64,000 bases of DNA from Microbaculum marinum (GTDB lineage Bacteria > Pseudomonadota > Alphaproteobacteria > Rhizobiales > Tepidamorphaceae), in NCBI RefSeq assembly GCF_042646165.1, contig NZ_JBHRTC010000021.1; one strand, 5' to 3'. Numbering within the stretch: position 1 is the stretch's first letter; each line of letters starts with the position of its first letter. Below are positions 53,457-61,965 of the stretch, in pieces. Under the pieces are notes generated by a model. It saw only the letters and a list, made by a program, of their open reading frames with translations, had not been told where the DNA came from and ran no database searches. The translations under genes were made by a program, and so were the position numbers.

Positions 53457-54335
53457 ATGTCCGACTATTCAATCTGGGTTCTCGAATACGCGGCGGTCGA
53501 GAAATTTCCGTTCAGCGTGATGATGTACGGTCCCCAGCATCAGGGCATCCGAAAGCTGCCCTATGCCTACGCGCTCCTGAAGGGCAAGGGCGAAACGATC
53601 CTGATCGACACCGGCTACGATCACGTGAATTTCGGAAAGACGCTGGCCGAAGCCTATGGCGTCTCGAACTATCACGGGCCCCGTGAAGTGCTGGCCGAAT
53701 GCGGCGTCGCGCCGGAAGACATCACGAAGGTCTTCGTCACCCACGCCCATTTCGATCACATGGGCGCAATCGATCATTTTCCCAACGCCACGTTCTATCT
53801 GCAGAAGCGGGAACTGGATAAGTGGGTCTGGGCGCTGACTCTGGGTTCCGAATACCGGTTCCTGGTCGGGGGCGGCGATCCCGCCGACATCGTCAAGGCG
53901 GTGGACGCGGCCAGGGAAGGCCGCATGGAACTGATCGATGGCGACCGCGAGGACGTACTGCCGGGCATTGACGTGAACCTGGCGGAAGATACGCACACCT
54001 ACGGCAGCATGTACGTGACGATCCGCAACGACGGGGCTCGCGACAGCGCCGACAAGTGGATCTTCGCTGGCGACCTGATCTACACCTACGACAACCTGAC
54101 CGGGCTCGACCCGGAAGATCCGCAGATCGTGCCGATCGGGCTGGCCGTCGGCAGCCAGCACAACCTGATATTCTCGAGCGCGGAAATGCTGAAATCGGTC
54201 GGCGGCGAAGCCCGCCGGGTGATTCCGATCCACGAGGACCGCCTGCACACCATGTTCCCCTCCCGCAAGACGGACGCCGGACTTCAGGTCGTGGAAATCG
54301 CGCTGGCCGACGGCGAGACGAGCCGGGTCAGCTGA
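53457..54335 (+). CDS. MBL-fold lactonase-like hydrolase (AHL lactonase family)
   Basis: A 292-residue zinc hydrolase. VFVTHAHFDHMGAIDHFP has HxHxDH, LAEDTHTYGSMYV and FAGDLIYTYDN add ligands, and RVIPIHEDRL gives the final His. It is distinct from the paralogue at 49870 and has a longer central region. GGAGG sits 7 bases before the ATG at 53457. As with its paralogue, the family label says quorum quenching, whereas the neighbourhood says sugar-lactone hydrolysis. Confidence 0.87.
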   Translation: MSDYSIWVLEYAAVEKFPFSVMMYGPQHQGIRKLPYAYALLKGKGETILIDTGYDHVNFGKTLAEAYGVSNYHGPREVLAECGVAPEDITKVFVTHAHFDHMGAIDHFPNATFYLQKRELDKWVWALTLGSEYRFLVGGGDPADIVKAVDAAREGRMELIDGDREDVLPGIDVNLAEDTHTYGSMYVTIRNDGARDSADKWIFAGDLIYTYDNLTGLDPEDPQIVPIGLAVGSQHNLIFSSAEMLKSVGGEARRVIPIHEDRLHTMFPSRKTDAGLQVVEIALADGETSRVS

Positions 54336-54389
54336 CCCGGCCCGCTCTGTCGGGGAAAGGTGAGGGCCGGCGTCCGCAGCCCTCAGCAG

Positions 54390-55172
54390 TCAGAGCTGGT
54401 CGGCGCCCGCCACGAAGCCGCCGCCGTCGATGACGACGGCCTGGCCGGTGATGAAAGATGCCGCGTCGGACGAGAGGAACAGCACAAGCTGGGCGATCTC
54501 CGACGGATCGCTGATGCGGCCCATCGGGATCATCGGCAGCACCGTGTCCCTGGCCGCCTGCTCGCCGCCGAACATGTTCTGAATCAGCGGCGTCATGACG
54601 GAGCCCGGGGCGATCGCATTGACCCGGATGTTCTTGCGGGCGACTTCCAGCGCGACCGAGTTGGTCAGGCCGATGACGCCCCACTTGCTCGCGCAGTAGA
54701 CCGCCGTGGTTGCGAATCCCATCACGCCGAACAGTGATGAGGTGTTCACGATCGCCCCGCCGCCATGAGCGATCATGTGCGGCACCTGAAGCCGCAAGCC
54801 CTGGAAGATGCCCCTGAGATTGACGTCCATCAGCAGGTCGTAGTCGCTGTCGTCCAGTTCGTGCACGGGTGCGGTCTTTCCAGACACGCCGGCATTGTTG
54901 AACGCGATATCGATGCGGCCGAAGCGTTCGAAGGCCTCTTCGTGGAGCCTCTTCATGGCCGCGCCGTCGCGCACATCGGTCTCGCGGAACTCGAACTCGA
55001 CACCCGTCGCCCCGATCTCTTCGCCAAGGCTGTCGCCGAATTCGGCACCAAGCCCGGATACGAAGAGGTTGGCGCCGGCCTCCGCGAAGGCGCGCGCGGT
55101 CGCCCGGCCGATGCCGGTGGTGCCGCCTATGAGAAGAACGTTCTTGCCCGTGAAATCGTATGTGACCTGCAT
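54390..55172 (-). CDS. SDR-family oxidoreductase
   Basis: A 260-residue short-chain dehydrogenase. VLLIGGTTGIGRATA (cofactor), ETDVRDG (adenine-binding Asp), NNAGVSGKTAPVHELDDSDYD, Ser in NTSSLFGVMG, YCASKWGVIGL, and AVVIDGGGFVAG at the C-terminus. The ATG at 55172 (MQVTYDFTGKN) gives the normal length; the long upstream extension is rejected. It lies tail-to-tail with the MBL gene and has its own LacI-type operator ~165 bases upstream, so it is transcribed separately but co-regulated. Confidence 0.9.
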   Translation of the reverse strand: MQVTYDFTGKNVLLIGGTTGIGRATARAFAEAGANLFVSGLGAEFGDSLGEEIGATGVEFEFRETDVRDGAAMKRLHEEAFERFGRIDIAFNNAGVSGKTAPVHELDDSDYDLLMDVNLRGIFQGLRLQVPHMIAHGGGAIVNTSSLFGVMGFATTAVYCASKWGVIGLTNSVALEVARKNIRVNAIAPGSVMTPLIQNMFGGEQAARDTVLPMIPMGRISDPSEIAQLVLFLSSDAASFITGQAVVIDGGGFVAGADQL

Positions 55173-55334
55173 CGCGTCTGCACTCCCTGCTCGCACCGCT
55201 GTCGTCCCGTACGGCCGGTCCGCGTGAGCCGGCCGGTCGGCGGTTCGCCGCATCCGTCCGGGGTGCGGGCGCCGAACGGTTCCGGCGGCTTTGCCACGTC
55301 GTCCGTAGCCGTCGCGCCACTTGTAGATCGTATC

Positions 55335-55350
55335 TGATACCGATAACAAG
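55335..55350 (-). promoter_or_regulatory. LacI-type operator upstream of the SDR gene
   Basis: TGATACCGATAACA at 55335-55348 matches the palindrome with one central change (CCGA for CCGG). On the minus strand it begins within TTGTTA (55350-55345), the same -35-like hexamer as at 52880, but no good -10 follows. Confidence 0.55.
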
Positions 55351-55617
55351 CCCTCGCGCTCCTCTGCGACACGGGCGCCGGCGCACGGACGGGCCCGGAG
55401 GTCGCGGCTCGCCTCCCTTTCCATCGCGACGGCGGCTCGGGGCGCCAGATCCTTTCGCTTCCGGATCCAGCGAGATTCAAAGTTTGAAATCGCTCAACTA
55501 CTTGTAATTCAAGGATAATGCTTTCCACTCCAGGCTTGCTGACGGGCTGCCGCTCGCAGTCCCCTGCCCGAATGCACGCGTCTGCCCCGGCCGTCGCCGC
55601 GCGAGTGCCGAGACCTA

Positions 55618-55656
55618 TTGCCACGATGGACCAATTATTTCATGATACCGGTATCA
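55618..55656 (+). promoter_or_regulatory. promoter with perfect LacI-type operator for the sugar ABC importer
   Basis: TGATACCGGTATCA at 55643-55656 is a perfect 14-base palindrome. It overlaps a -10-like CATGAT (55641-55646) placed 17 bases after a -35 TTGCCA (55618-55623), again a repressing position. Confidence 0.68.
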
Positions 55657-55944
55657 CGATCGGTCGCGGCGACCGTATTTCCGGTGGCTGTGCGGTCGCG
55701 TGGCAGTGCGTGTTTCGGCTGCTCTCGCGCCGACGAATGTCAGAGATTTGGCCGGATACGAGGATTGGCGGAGACGAATGCTCTACCGAGGCAGGCTGGG
55801 AATGGAGCCGTCGGCGTAGCGGACATGGAAAGGCCGGATCCGGCGGGACTGCGCCGGATCGCTCGCCGTCCGGCCGGAGCGCCAAACAAACCAATAGCAA
55901 ATGTTGCTCCGCGGAGGAGCCGCATCACCCGAAGGAGGACTTTC

Positions 55945-56880
55945 ATGCGTAAACTTGTGTATGCCGCAGCATTCGCCTGCGCGCTCACCACCGCCATTCC
56001 TGCCCAGGCGCAGGATCCCAAGACTCTGGGCATCGTCGCCCTTCTGGCCAACGACGCGCTGAACATCGACGTCATCGCCGGCGCCACTGACGCCGCGACG
56101 AAGGCCGGCTGGGAGGTCAAGGTGACCGACACCCAGGCGAGCGCCGACCAGGCCAACGCCGCGATGAGCTCGTTCGCGGTGCAGGGCGTCGATGCGATCT
56201 TCGTCCTCGCCTTCGCAAGCAGCGCCATCGGCTCCGGTCTGCAGGCCGCACGCCAGGCCGACATTCCCGTCGCCACCTGGGGCGGCGAGATCGTCGACGG
56301 CATCGTCGTGACCACCAGCGGCGAGCAGGTCGGCGAGGACTCGGTCAACTACCTGCTCGAGCAGGTCGGCGACGAGGCCAACATCCTGGCCCTCACCTTT
56401 CACCCCGGCAAGCTCTGCATCGACCGCGGCGTCGCCTTCGACAAGGGCGTCGAGGGCAAGCCCGGTCTCGATATCACCTACAGCGAGATCACCGTTCCGG
56501 GCCAGGTCCAGAACGGCAACGCCCTCGCCTCCGCCTGGCTGACCCGTCATCCCGCCGGCGGCGACAAGCCGCTCGGCATCTGGTCGTGCTGGGACGAGCC
56601 GATGACCGGTGCCGTCGCAGCCCTGCGTCAGGCCGGCCGCACCGACGTCAAGACGGTGTCGATCAACGGCAGCCCGCAGGCACTGCAGCTCGTCAAGGAC
56701 GGCGACATGACCGCCACGGTGTGGCAGCCTGCCTACGAGGAAGGCAAGCAGGTCTTCGAGACCATCCTAGAGGCCATCGAGGCGGGTGACTCCTGGGAGC
56801 CGAAGGTGATCACCATTCCCGGCGTCGTCGTCAGCTCCGAGAACGTCGACGAGTTCATGGCGGAGCATCCTGCGAAGTAA
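55945..56880 (+). CDS. sugar ABC transporter substrate-binding protein (RbsB-like)
   Basis: Periplasmic receptor of 311 residues, signal peptide ending near residue 22 (PAQAQD). Peripla_BP_4 fold: LGIVALLANDALNIDVIAGATDAATKAGWEV, DTQASADQANAAMSSFAVQGVDAIFV, and the hinge WSCWDEPMTGAVAALRQAG. The region before 55945 is in frame but not coding; AAGGAGGA lies 7 bases before the ATG. Unlike RbsB, the usual ADDxxA-type hinge motif is replaced by CWDEPM, so the ligand may differ from ribose. The ATPase gene starts on its stop codon. Confidence 0.92.
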   Translation: MRKLVYAAAFACALTTAIPAQAQDPKTLGIVALLANDALNIDVIAGATDAATKAGWEVKVTDTQASADQANAAMSSFAVQGVDAIFVLAFASSAIGSGLQAARQADIPVATWGGEIVDGIVVTTSGEQVGEDSVNYLLEQVGDEANILALTFHPGKLCIDRGVAFDKGVEGKPGLDITYSEITVPGQVQNGNALASAWLTRHPAGGDKPLGIWSCWDEPMTGAVAALRQAGRTDVKTVSINGSPQALQLVKDGDMTATVWQPAYEEGKQVFETILEAIEAGDSWEPKVITIPGVVVSSENVDEFMAEHPAK

Positions 56881-58472
56881 TGTCAGCAAGCGTCGCCGAG
56901 ACCGACGCGTTCACTGACGGGGGATCCGCGGCCGGCGGGTCCCCCGAACCGTGGATGCAGATCCGTGGACTGACCAAGTCGTTTGCCGGGGAGGTCGCGC
57001 TCTGGGAGGCCGATCTCGACGTCGAGCGGAGCCACGTCCACGGCCTCGTCGGCGCGAACGGAGCCGGAAAGTCCACGCTGATCAGATGTCTCGCCGGCGT
57101 CACGGTCGCCGACCGGGGCGAGATCAGGATCGACGGAGAGGAGCTGCGGCAGGGCTCGCCGCAGGCCTCCGAACACGCCGGCCTTGCCTTCATCCATCAG
57201 GAACTCAACGTCATTCCCCACTTCAGCGCGCTGCAGAACATGCTGCTCGGCGCGCCGAAGGTCACGCGGTTCGGGCTGATCGACTGGAAGCGCTCCAGCG
57301 TGCAGGCGCGGGCCGCCGCCGAGCGGATCGGCATCCACTTTCCCCTCGAGACGCGCGTATCCGAGCTGACCGTTGCCGAACGCTGGCTGGTGATGATCGC
57401 CAAGGCGATCTCCCGCAACGCCAGCATGATCGCCATGGACGAACCGACGGCATCGCTGTCCGGCCAGGAGAGCGAGCAGCTGTTCTCGGTCATCCGCGAT
57501 CTGGCCGCCAACGGCGTCGCGATCCTCTACGTGTCGCACAGGCTGGAGGAAGTGCTGGACCTCTGCGACAGGATCACGGTGCTGCGCGACGGGCGGATCG
57601 TCGACGAGGCAATGCGGGGGCACCTCGACAAGAAGGGGCTCGTTCGGGCCATCATCGGCCATGACATCCGCTCGCCCGAGGACCGCGAACACATCACCGT
57701 CGACAGGACCGGCACGCCGATCCTGTCGGTTCGCGACGTTGCCTGGAAGCAGGCGGTCAAGGGCGTCAGTTTCGATGTCTACGATGGCGAGGTGCTGGCC
57801 CTCGGCGGCTTGATCGGTGCGGGGCGGACCGAACTCGCCCATCTGATCGCCGGCGTGCGGCGCCCCGACTCCGGCCGTTTCGAGCTCGACGGCGCGCCGT
57901 ACTCCCCGTCCGACGAGGCCGGCGCGATCGGCGCCGGGGTCGCGCTGGTGCCGGAAGAGCGCCGGGCGCAGGGACTGATGCTGCAGCGGTCCGTCGGCTA
58001 CAACATCAACATCGCCTCGCTCGACAACCTCCGCTACGTCGCCGGCCTGCCCTTCCTGTCGGCCGCCAAGGGCCGCCGCCAGGCCGAGCGCATGGTCAAG
58101 CGGCTCAGCATCAAGACTCCGGGCACCGCCACCAGGATCGCCTCCCTGTCGGGCGGCAACCAGCAGAAGGCGCTGATCGCCCGCTGGCTCAATTCCGGCA
58201 TCCGCCTGCTGATCCTCGACGAGCCCTCGCGCGGCGTCGACGTCGGCGCCCGCGAGGAGATCCACGACGCGATCCGCGAGTTGGCGCGGTCCGGCGTCGG
58301 CATCGTCGTGATATCGTCCGACGTCGAGGAACTGGCGATCCTCGCCGACCGCGTGCTGGTCATGCGCGAGGGGCGGATCACCGGCGAACTGACCGGCTCC
58401 GACATCACCGAACCGAACATCATCGAACTCAGCTATCACGACGTCGATAGCGGCAAAGGAGAGACGGCATGA
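56880..58472 (+). CDS. sugar ABC transporter ATP-binding protein (RbsA-like, two NBDs)
   Basis: A 530-residue tandem ATPase of the CUT2 class. NBD1 has Walker A GANGAGKST, a weak signature LTVAERW and Walker B MIAMDEPTASL. NBD2 has a degenerate Walker A (GLIGAGRTEL), an intact signature LSGGNQQKALIARWL and Walker B LLILDEPSRGVDVG. This asymmetric pattern is normal for RbsA/XylG/MglA. The ATG shares one base with the preceding stop (TAATG) and the stop overlaps the permease start (ATGA). Confidence 0.94.
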   Translation: MSASVAETDAFTDGGSAAGGSPEPWMQIRGLTKSFAGEVALWEADLDVERSHVHGLVGANGAGKSTLIRCLAGVTVADRGEIRIDGEELRQGSPQASEHAGLAFIHQELNVIPHFSALQNMLLGAPKVTRFGLIDWKRSSVQARAAAERIGIHFPLETRVSELTVAERWLVMIAKAISRNASMIAMDEPTASLSGQESEQLFSVIRDLAANGVAILYVSHRLEEVLDLCDRITVLRDGRIVDEAMRGHLDKKGLVRAIIGHDIRSPEDREHITVDRTGTPILSVRDVAWKQAVKGVSFDVYDGEVLALGGLIGAGRTELAHLIAGVRRPDSGRFELDGAPYSPSDEAGAIGAGVALVPEERRAQGLMLQRSVGYNINIASLDNLRYVAGLPFLSAAKGRRQAERMVKRLSIKTPGTATRIASLSGGNQQKALIARWLNSGIRLLILDEPSRGVDVGAREEIHDAIRELARSGVGIVVISSDVEELAILADRVLVMREGRITGELTGSDITEPNIIELSYHDVDSGKGETA

Positions 58473-59482
58473 CTGCGCGCAGCGACGCGGACCTTGACAC
58501 CGCGTCTTCGCGGGGACCGCTGGACTGGAAGCGTCTCGGCCTGATGTTCCTGTCGCGCTACGGGACCATCTTCGGGCTCGTGATGATGGTGCTGATCTTT
58601 TCGATCAACGCGCCGGACACGTTCTTCTCGCGTGCGAACTTCCTCAACATTCTCAGCCAGGCGTCGCTGACGGCGATCATCGCGGCGGGCCTCACCTACA
58701 CGCTCGTGGTCGGCGAGTTCGATCTCAGCATCGGCTACGTGGCGAGCTTCGTCGGTCTGATCGTCGTCGGCTTCATGTCCTACCAGGGCATGCCGATCTG
58801 GCTCGCCATCGCCTGCTCCCTGGCGATCGGCGTGGGTCTCGGACTGGTCAACGGCACCCTGGTGACGAAGGTGCGCATCAATGCCGTGATCGCGACGCTC
58901 GGCCTCGGCACCATCCTGACCGGCGTCGGCTTCACCTACTCCGCCTTCCCCATCGCCACCGGCATCCCGCGCGCCTTCACCAACATCTCCCTCGGCCGCG
59001 TGCTGTTCGGCATCCCGAACCCGGTGTTCTTCATGCTCGGGGTGCTGATCGTCCTCTGGATCGTGCTCAACAAGACCGACATCGGCCAGAAGATGCAGGC
59101 CGTCGGCAGCAACATCGAGGCGGCCAGGCTGTCGGGCATCCGCGTCGACCGTATCAAGATGTTCGCCTTCGCCACGGCTGGCTTCTGCTCCGCGCTCACC
59201 GGCACGCTGTTGTCGTCGCTGCTCGGCAGCGGCACGCTGGGCACCGCCGACGGCTACCTGCTCGACGCCTTCGCCGCGGTGTTCCTTGGCTCCGCCACGC
59301 TGCGCGAAGGCGAGTTCCACATCGTCGGCACGCTGGTCGGGGTGCTGATCCTCGCCGTCGGCTTCAACGGCCTGGCGATCCTCGGCGCGCCGACCCATTT
59401 CCAGCCGATCTTCAAGGGCGGCATCCTGATCCTGGCGGTCGGCATGTCGACGCTGGCCAGGCGCTACGCGGCATCGAACTGA
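58469..59482 (+). CDS. sugar ABC transporter permease (RbsC-like)
   Basis: A 337-residue inner-membrane permease of the CUT2 class with about ten helices. Signature segments: ILSQASLTAIIAAGLTYTLVVGEFDLSIGYVASF (the GGxDLSVG element), INAVIATLGLGTILTGV, and GSNIEAARLSGIRVDRIKMFAFATAGFCSALTG, the cytoplasmic loop contacting the ATPase. A single permease gene serves as homodimer. It completes the importer; the solute is presumably the LacI effector or its precursor. Confidence 0.94.
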   Translation: MTARSDADLDTASSRGPLDWKRLGLMFLSRYGTIFGLVMMVLIFSINAPDTFFSRANFLNILSQASLTAIIAAGLTYTLVVGEFDLSIGYVASFVGLIVVGFMSYQGMPIWLAIACSLAIGVGLGLVNGTLVTKVRINAVIATLGLGTILTGVGFTYSAFPIATGIPRAFTNISLGRVLFGIPNPVFFMLGVLIVLWIVLNKTDIGQKMQAVGSNIEAARLSGIRVDRIKMFAFATAGFCSALTGTLLSSLLGSGTLGTADGYLLDAFAAVFLGSATLREGEFHIVGTLVGVLILAVGFNGLAILGAPTHFQPIFKGGILILAVGMSTLARRYAASN

Positions 59483-59797
59483 TCGCTCACAGGCAATGCC
59501 CCCGGTGGCGTGACTGGTGCGGCGGTCCGGTAGCCTTGGCGGGCGTTGCTTGACGGGCCGTGGTTGCCGGACCTTGTTCGTCATCGCGATGTTGATAATC
59601 TCTGCAATGCACTAACTGTCCTGTCTGGCCGGCAGAGGCCACCGGGATTGGCGGCGATGGCGCACAGGCCACCTGTTACCCGACCGGTCGGCCGGGAATG
59701 TCCGATGGCCTGTGGCCTCGCCGGCCACCCTCGCCCCGCCGCGGCGCCGCAACCGGCCACCGCCGACATCGAACTCTTTGCCCGGGAAAGCTGCTGA
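59483..59797. other. 315-base gap between the ABC importer and zwf
   Basis: No gene seen. It must contain the zwf promoter, which I cannot place confidently; TTGATAATC near 59592-59600 contains a -10-like GATAAT without a matching -35. TGTTACC at 59674-59680 resembles half of the LacI-type operator, but the other half is missing. Confidence 0.35.
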
Positions 59798-61264
59798 ATG
59801 GTCGCACGTGTCGTACCCGTTGACCCCTTCGACCTCGTTGTCTTCGGCGCCACCGGCGATCTCGCCCGGCGCAAGCTGATCCCGGCGCTCTATCACCGCT
59901 TGCACGACGGTCAGATGCCCGAGGGCGCGCGAATCATTGCGGCCGCCAGACGGGACCTCGACGACGAGGGGTATCGCGATATCGCAAGCCGCGCGCTGGA
60001 CGAGTTCGTCGAGGCGGCAGCGCTCGACGAAAAGACCCGGGACCGCTTCCTCCGGTCGATCGGCTATGTCCAGGTCGACGTGGAGTCGGACGACGGCTGG
60101 GACGCACTGGCGAAGGCGCTGCCGCCTGCTGACGGGCGTCCTCGCGTGTTCTATCTTTCGGTGGCGCCCCGCCATTTCGGCATCATCGCGGAAAAGGTCC
60201 ATCGCGCCGGCCTGTCGGACTCCGACAGCCGCATCGTCATCGAGAAGCCGCTCGGCCACGACCTTGCGTCCGCACAGGAGCTGAACGACTGCTTTTCCGG
60301 CCATTTCGAAGAGCGGCAGATCTACCGGATCGACCATTATCTCGGCAAGGAGACGGTCCAGAACCTGATGGCGCTGCGCTTCGCCAACGCTCTGTTCGAG
60401 CCGCTGTGGAATGCCCGCCACGTCGATCATGTCCAGATCACCGTCGCCGAAAAGGTCGGCGTCGAGGGCCGCGGCGCCTACTACGACGAGATGGGCGCGA
60501 TGCGCGACATGGCGCAGAACCATCTCCTGCAGTTGCTGTGCCTGATCGCCATGGAGCCGCCGGCGCGGCTTGAGCCCGACGAGGTGCGCGACGAGAAGCT
60601 GAAGGTGCTGCGGGCGCTTGCCCCGCTGACCGATCCCGAGTCGGTCGTGCGCGGCCAGTACGCCCGCACCAACGGCTCGCCCTCCTACACCGAGGACGTC
60701 GGCCATCCCGGCAGCCGCACGGAGAGTTTCGTGGCCCTGAAGGCCGAGGTCGCAAACTGGCGCTGGTCCGGCGTGCCCTTCTACCTGCGCACGGGCAAAC
60801 GACTCCGCACCCGCGTCTCCGAGATCGCGGTCGTCTTCAAGGAGGCGCCGCACTCGATCTTCCCGCCGGCCAGCGGCCGTGCAGGCAACAACGTCCTGGC
60901 GATCCGCCTTCAGCCGGACGAGGGCATCACGCTAGGCATGACCATCAAGGAGCCGGGGCCCGGCGGCATGCGGCTCACATCGGCGGAACTCGACATGACA
61001 TTCGCCGACACGCTCGGCGCGACGAAACTGCGAATGCCCGATGCCTACGAGCGGCTTGTGATGGATGTGGTCCGGGGCGACCAGACGCTGTTCATGCGCG
61101 GCGACGAGGTGGAGGCCGCTTGGGCATGGATCGACCCGATCATCGCCTTGTGGGACGAGCGCGGCGACCGGCCGATTTCCTACGACCAGGGATCTTCCGG
61201 ACCGGAGGATGCGTTGATGCTGATGCACCGGGACGGGCGCCGGTGGCGGGAGATCGCGGTATGA
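59798..61264 (+). CDS. zwf: glucose-6-phosphate 1-dehydrogenase
   Basis: Oxidises glucose 6-phosphate to 6-phosphogluconolactone with NAD(P)+; first step of the Entner-Doudoroff and oxidative pentose phosphate routes. 488 residues. FGATGDLARRKLIPAL is the Rossmann motif, IEKPLGHD and the active-site signature RIDHYLGKE (His180) are intact, followed by QNLMALRFAN and the C-terminal beta-sheet domain. Its stop overlaps the pgl start by 4 bases. Cluster order zwf-pgl-edd is standard for alphaproteobacteria. Confidence 0.97.
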   Translation: MVARVVPVDPFDLVVFGATGDLARRKLIPALYHRLHDGQMPEGARIIAAARRDLDDEGYRDIASRALDEFVEAAALDEKTRDRFLRSIGYVQVDVESDDGWDALAKALPPADGRPRVFYLSVAPRHFGIIAEKVHRAGLSDSDSRIVIEKPLGHDLASAQELNDCFSGHFEERQIYRIDHYLGKETVQNLMALRFANALFEPLWNARHVDHVQITVAEKVGVEGRGAYYDEMGAMRDMAQNHLLQLLCLIAMEPPARLEPDEVRDEKLKVLRALAPLTDPESVVRGQYARTNGSPSYTEDVGHPGSRTESFVALKAEVANWRWSGVPFYLRTGKRLRTRVSEIAVVFKEAPHSIFPPASGRAGNNVLAIRLQPDEGITLGMTIKEPGPGGMRLTSAELDMTFADTLGATKLRMPDAYERLVMDVVRGDQTLFMRGDEVEAAWAWIDPIIALWDERGDRPISYDQGSSGPEDALMLMHRDGRRWREIAV

Positions 61265-61947
61265 CTCATCCCCGGCTCATCGAATACCCCTCCCGGGAGG
61301 CGCTGACCGACGGGCTGGCGGCATATCTCGCCGCGCGTCTGGCGGATCTGGTCGCCACGACCGGCCGCGCTGCCATCGCGCTGTCGGGTGGCTCGACGCC
61401 CGGGCCGATGCTTACCCGCCTCGGCGAGGCCGACCTCCACTGGGAGGACGTCGTGGTCACGCTGACCGACGAACGCCAGGTGCCGCCCTCCTCGCCGCGC
61501 TCAAACCAGCACCTGTTGGCCGAAACGCTGTTCCGCGGCGCTGCGGCGGCGGCGGTATTCGTGCCGCTGTACGCGCCGGCGCCCGAGCCGGCGGACGGGC
61601 TGGAGGCGATCGCCGCCTCCCTGAACAATCTGGCGCTGCCGCTCGATATCGCGGTGCTCGGCATGGGCACGGACATGCATACGGCGTCGCTCTTTCCAGG
61701 CGCGGTCGGACTCGATGCGGCGCTGGCCGCCGACGCGCCGCCCGCCGTCTTGATCACCGCGCCGGGCGCCGAGGAACCCCGCATCACCCTGTCGGCGCCG
61801 GTCCTGCAGGGCGCCGGCGAGCGCCACCTGATGATCGCCGGGGCCGACAAGCGCGCCGCGCTCGAGCGCGCCCTGTCGCTCGGCGACGTGCGCCAGGCGC
61901 CGGTGCTTGCCGTACTGGAGGACTGCACCGTCCACTACGCCGACTGA
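61261..61947 (+). CDS. pgl: 6-phosphogluconolactonase
   Basis: Hydrolyses 6-phosphogluconolactone to 6-phosphogluconate. A 228-residue DevB-type enzyme: AIALSGGSTPGPMLTRL, VVVTLTDERQVPPSSPRSNQHLLAETLF, and DIAVLGMGTDMHTASLFPG (the GxGxDGHxASLFP motif, with Met in place of Gly). The ATG overlaps the zwf stop. The longer open frame upstream is inside zwf and excluded. Confidence 0.95.
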   Translation: MTHPRLIEYPSREALTDGLAAYLAARLADLVATTGRAAIALSGGSTPGPMLTRLGEADLHWEDVVVTLTDERQVPPSSPRSNQHLLAETLFRGAAAAAVFVPLYAPAPEPADGLEAIAASLNNLALPLDIAVLGMGTDMHTASLFPGAVGLDAALAADAPPAVLITAPGAEEPRITLSAPVLQGAGERHLMIAGADKRAALERALSLGDVRQAPVLAVLEDCTVHYAD

Positions 61948-61965
61948 CCCCCGAAGGAGGCCGCA

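Larger units (their letters stand above)
55173..55944. other. 772-base divergent regulatory region with two LacI-type operators
   Basis: No convincing gene; the open frames here have poor codon character and no ribosome-binding sites. It separates an SDR gene (-) from the sugar ABC importer (+) and holds operators at 55335-55348 and 55643-55656. The ~290-base leader between the second operator and the ABC start is long and might contain an RNA element, but I see no recognisable one. Confidence 0.45.

Noticed and set aside
49870..54335. Quorum-quenching function for the two AHL-lactonase-family proteins
   Set aside because: Only the family name suggests it; there are no quorum-sensing genes nearby and the operators and importer point to sugar metabolism.
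55518..55952. A 144-codon open frame in the regulatory gap before the ABC importer
   Set aside because: It crosses the promoter and operator, has no ribosome-binding site, no recognisable domain, and overlaps the true start of the binding-protein gene.
59674..59687. A fifth LacI-type operator upstream of zwf (TGTTACCCGACCGG)
   Set aside because: Only the left half matches; the right half lacks the TATCA/TAACA arm, so linkage of zwf-pgl-edd to the LacI regulon is not supported.
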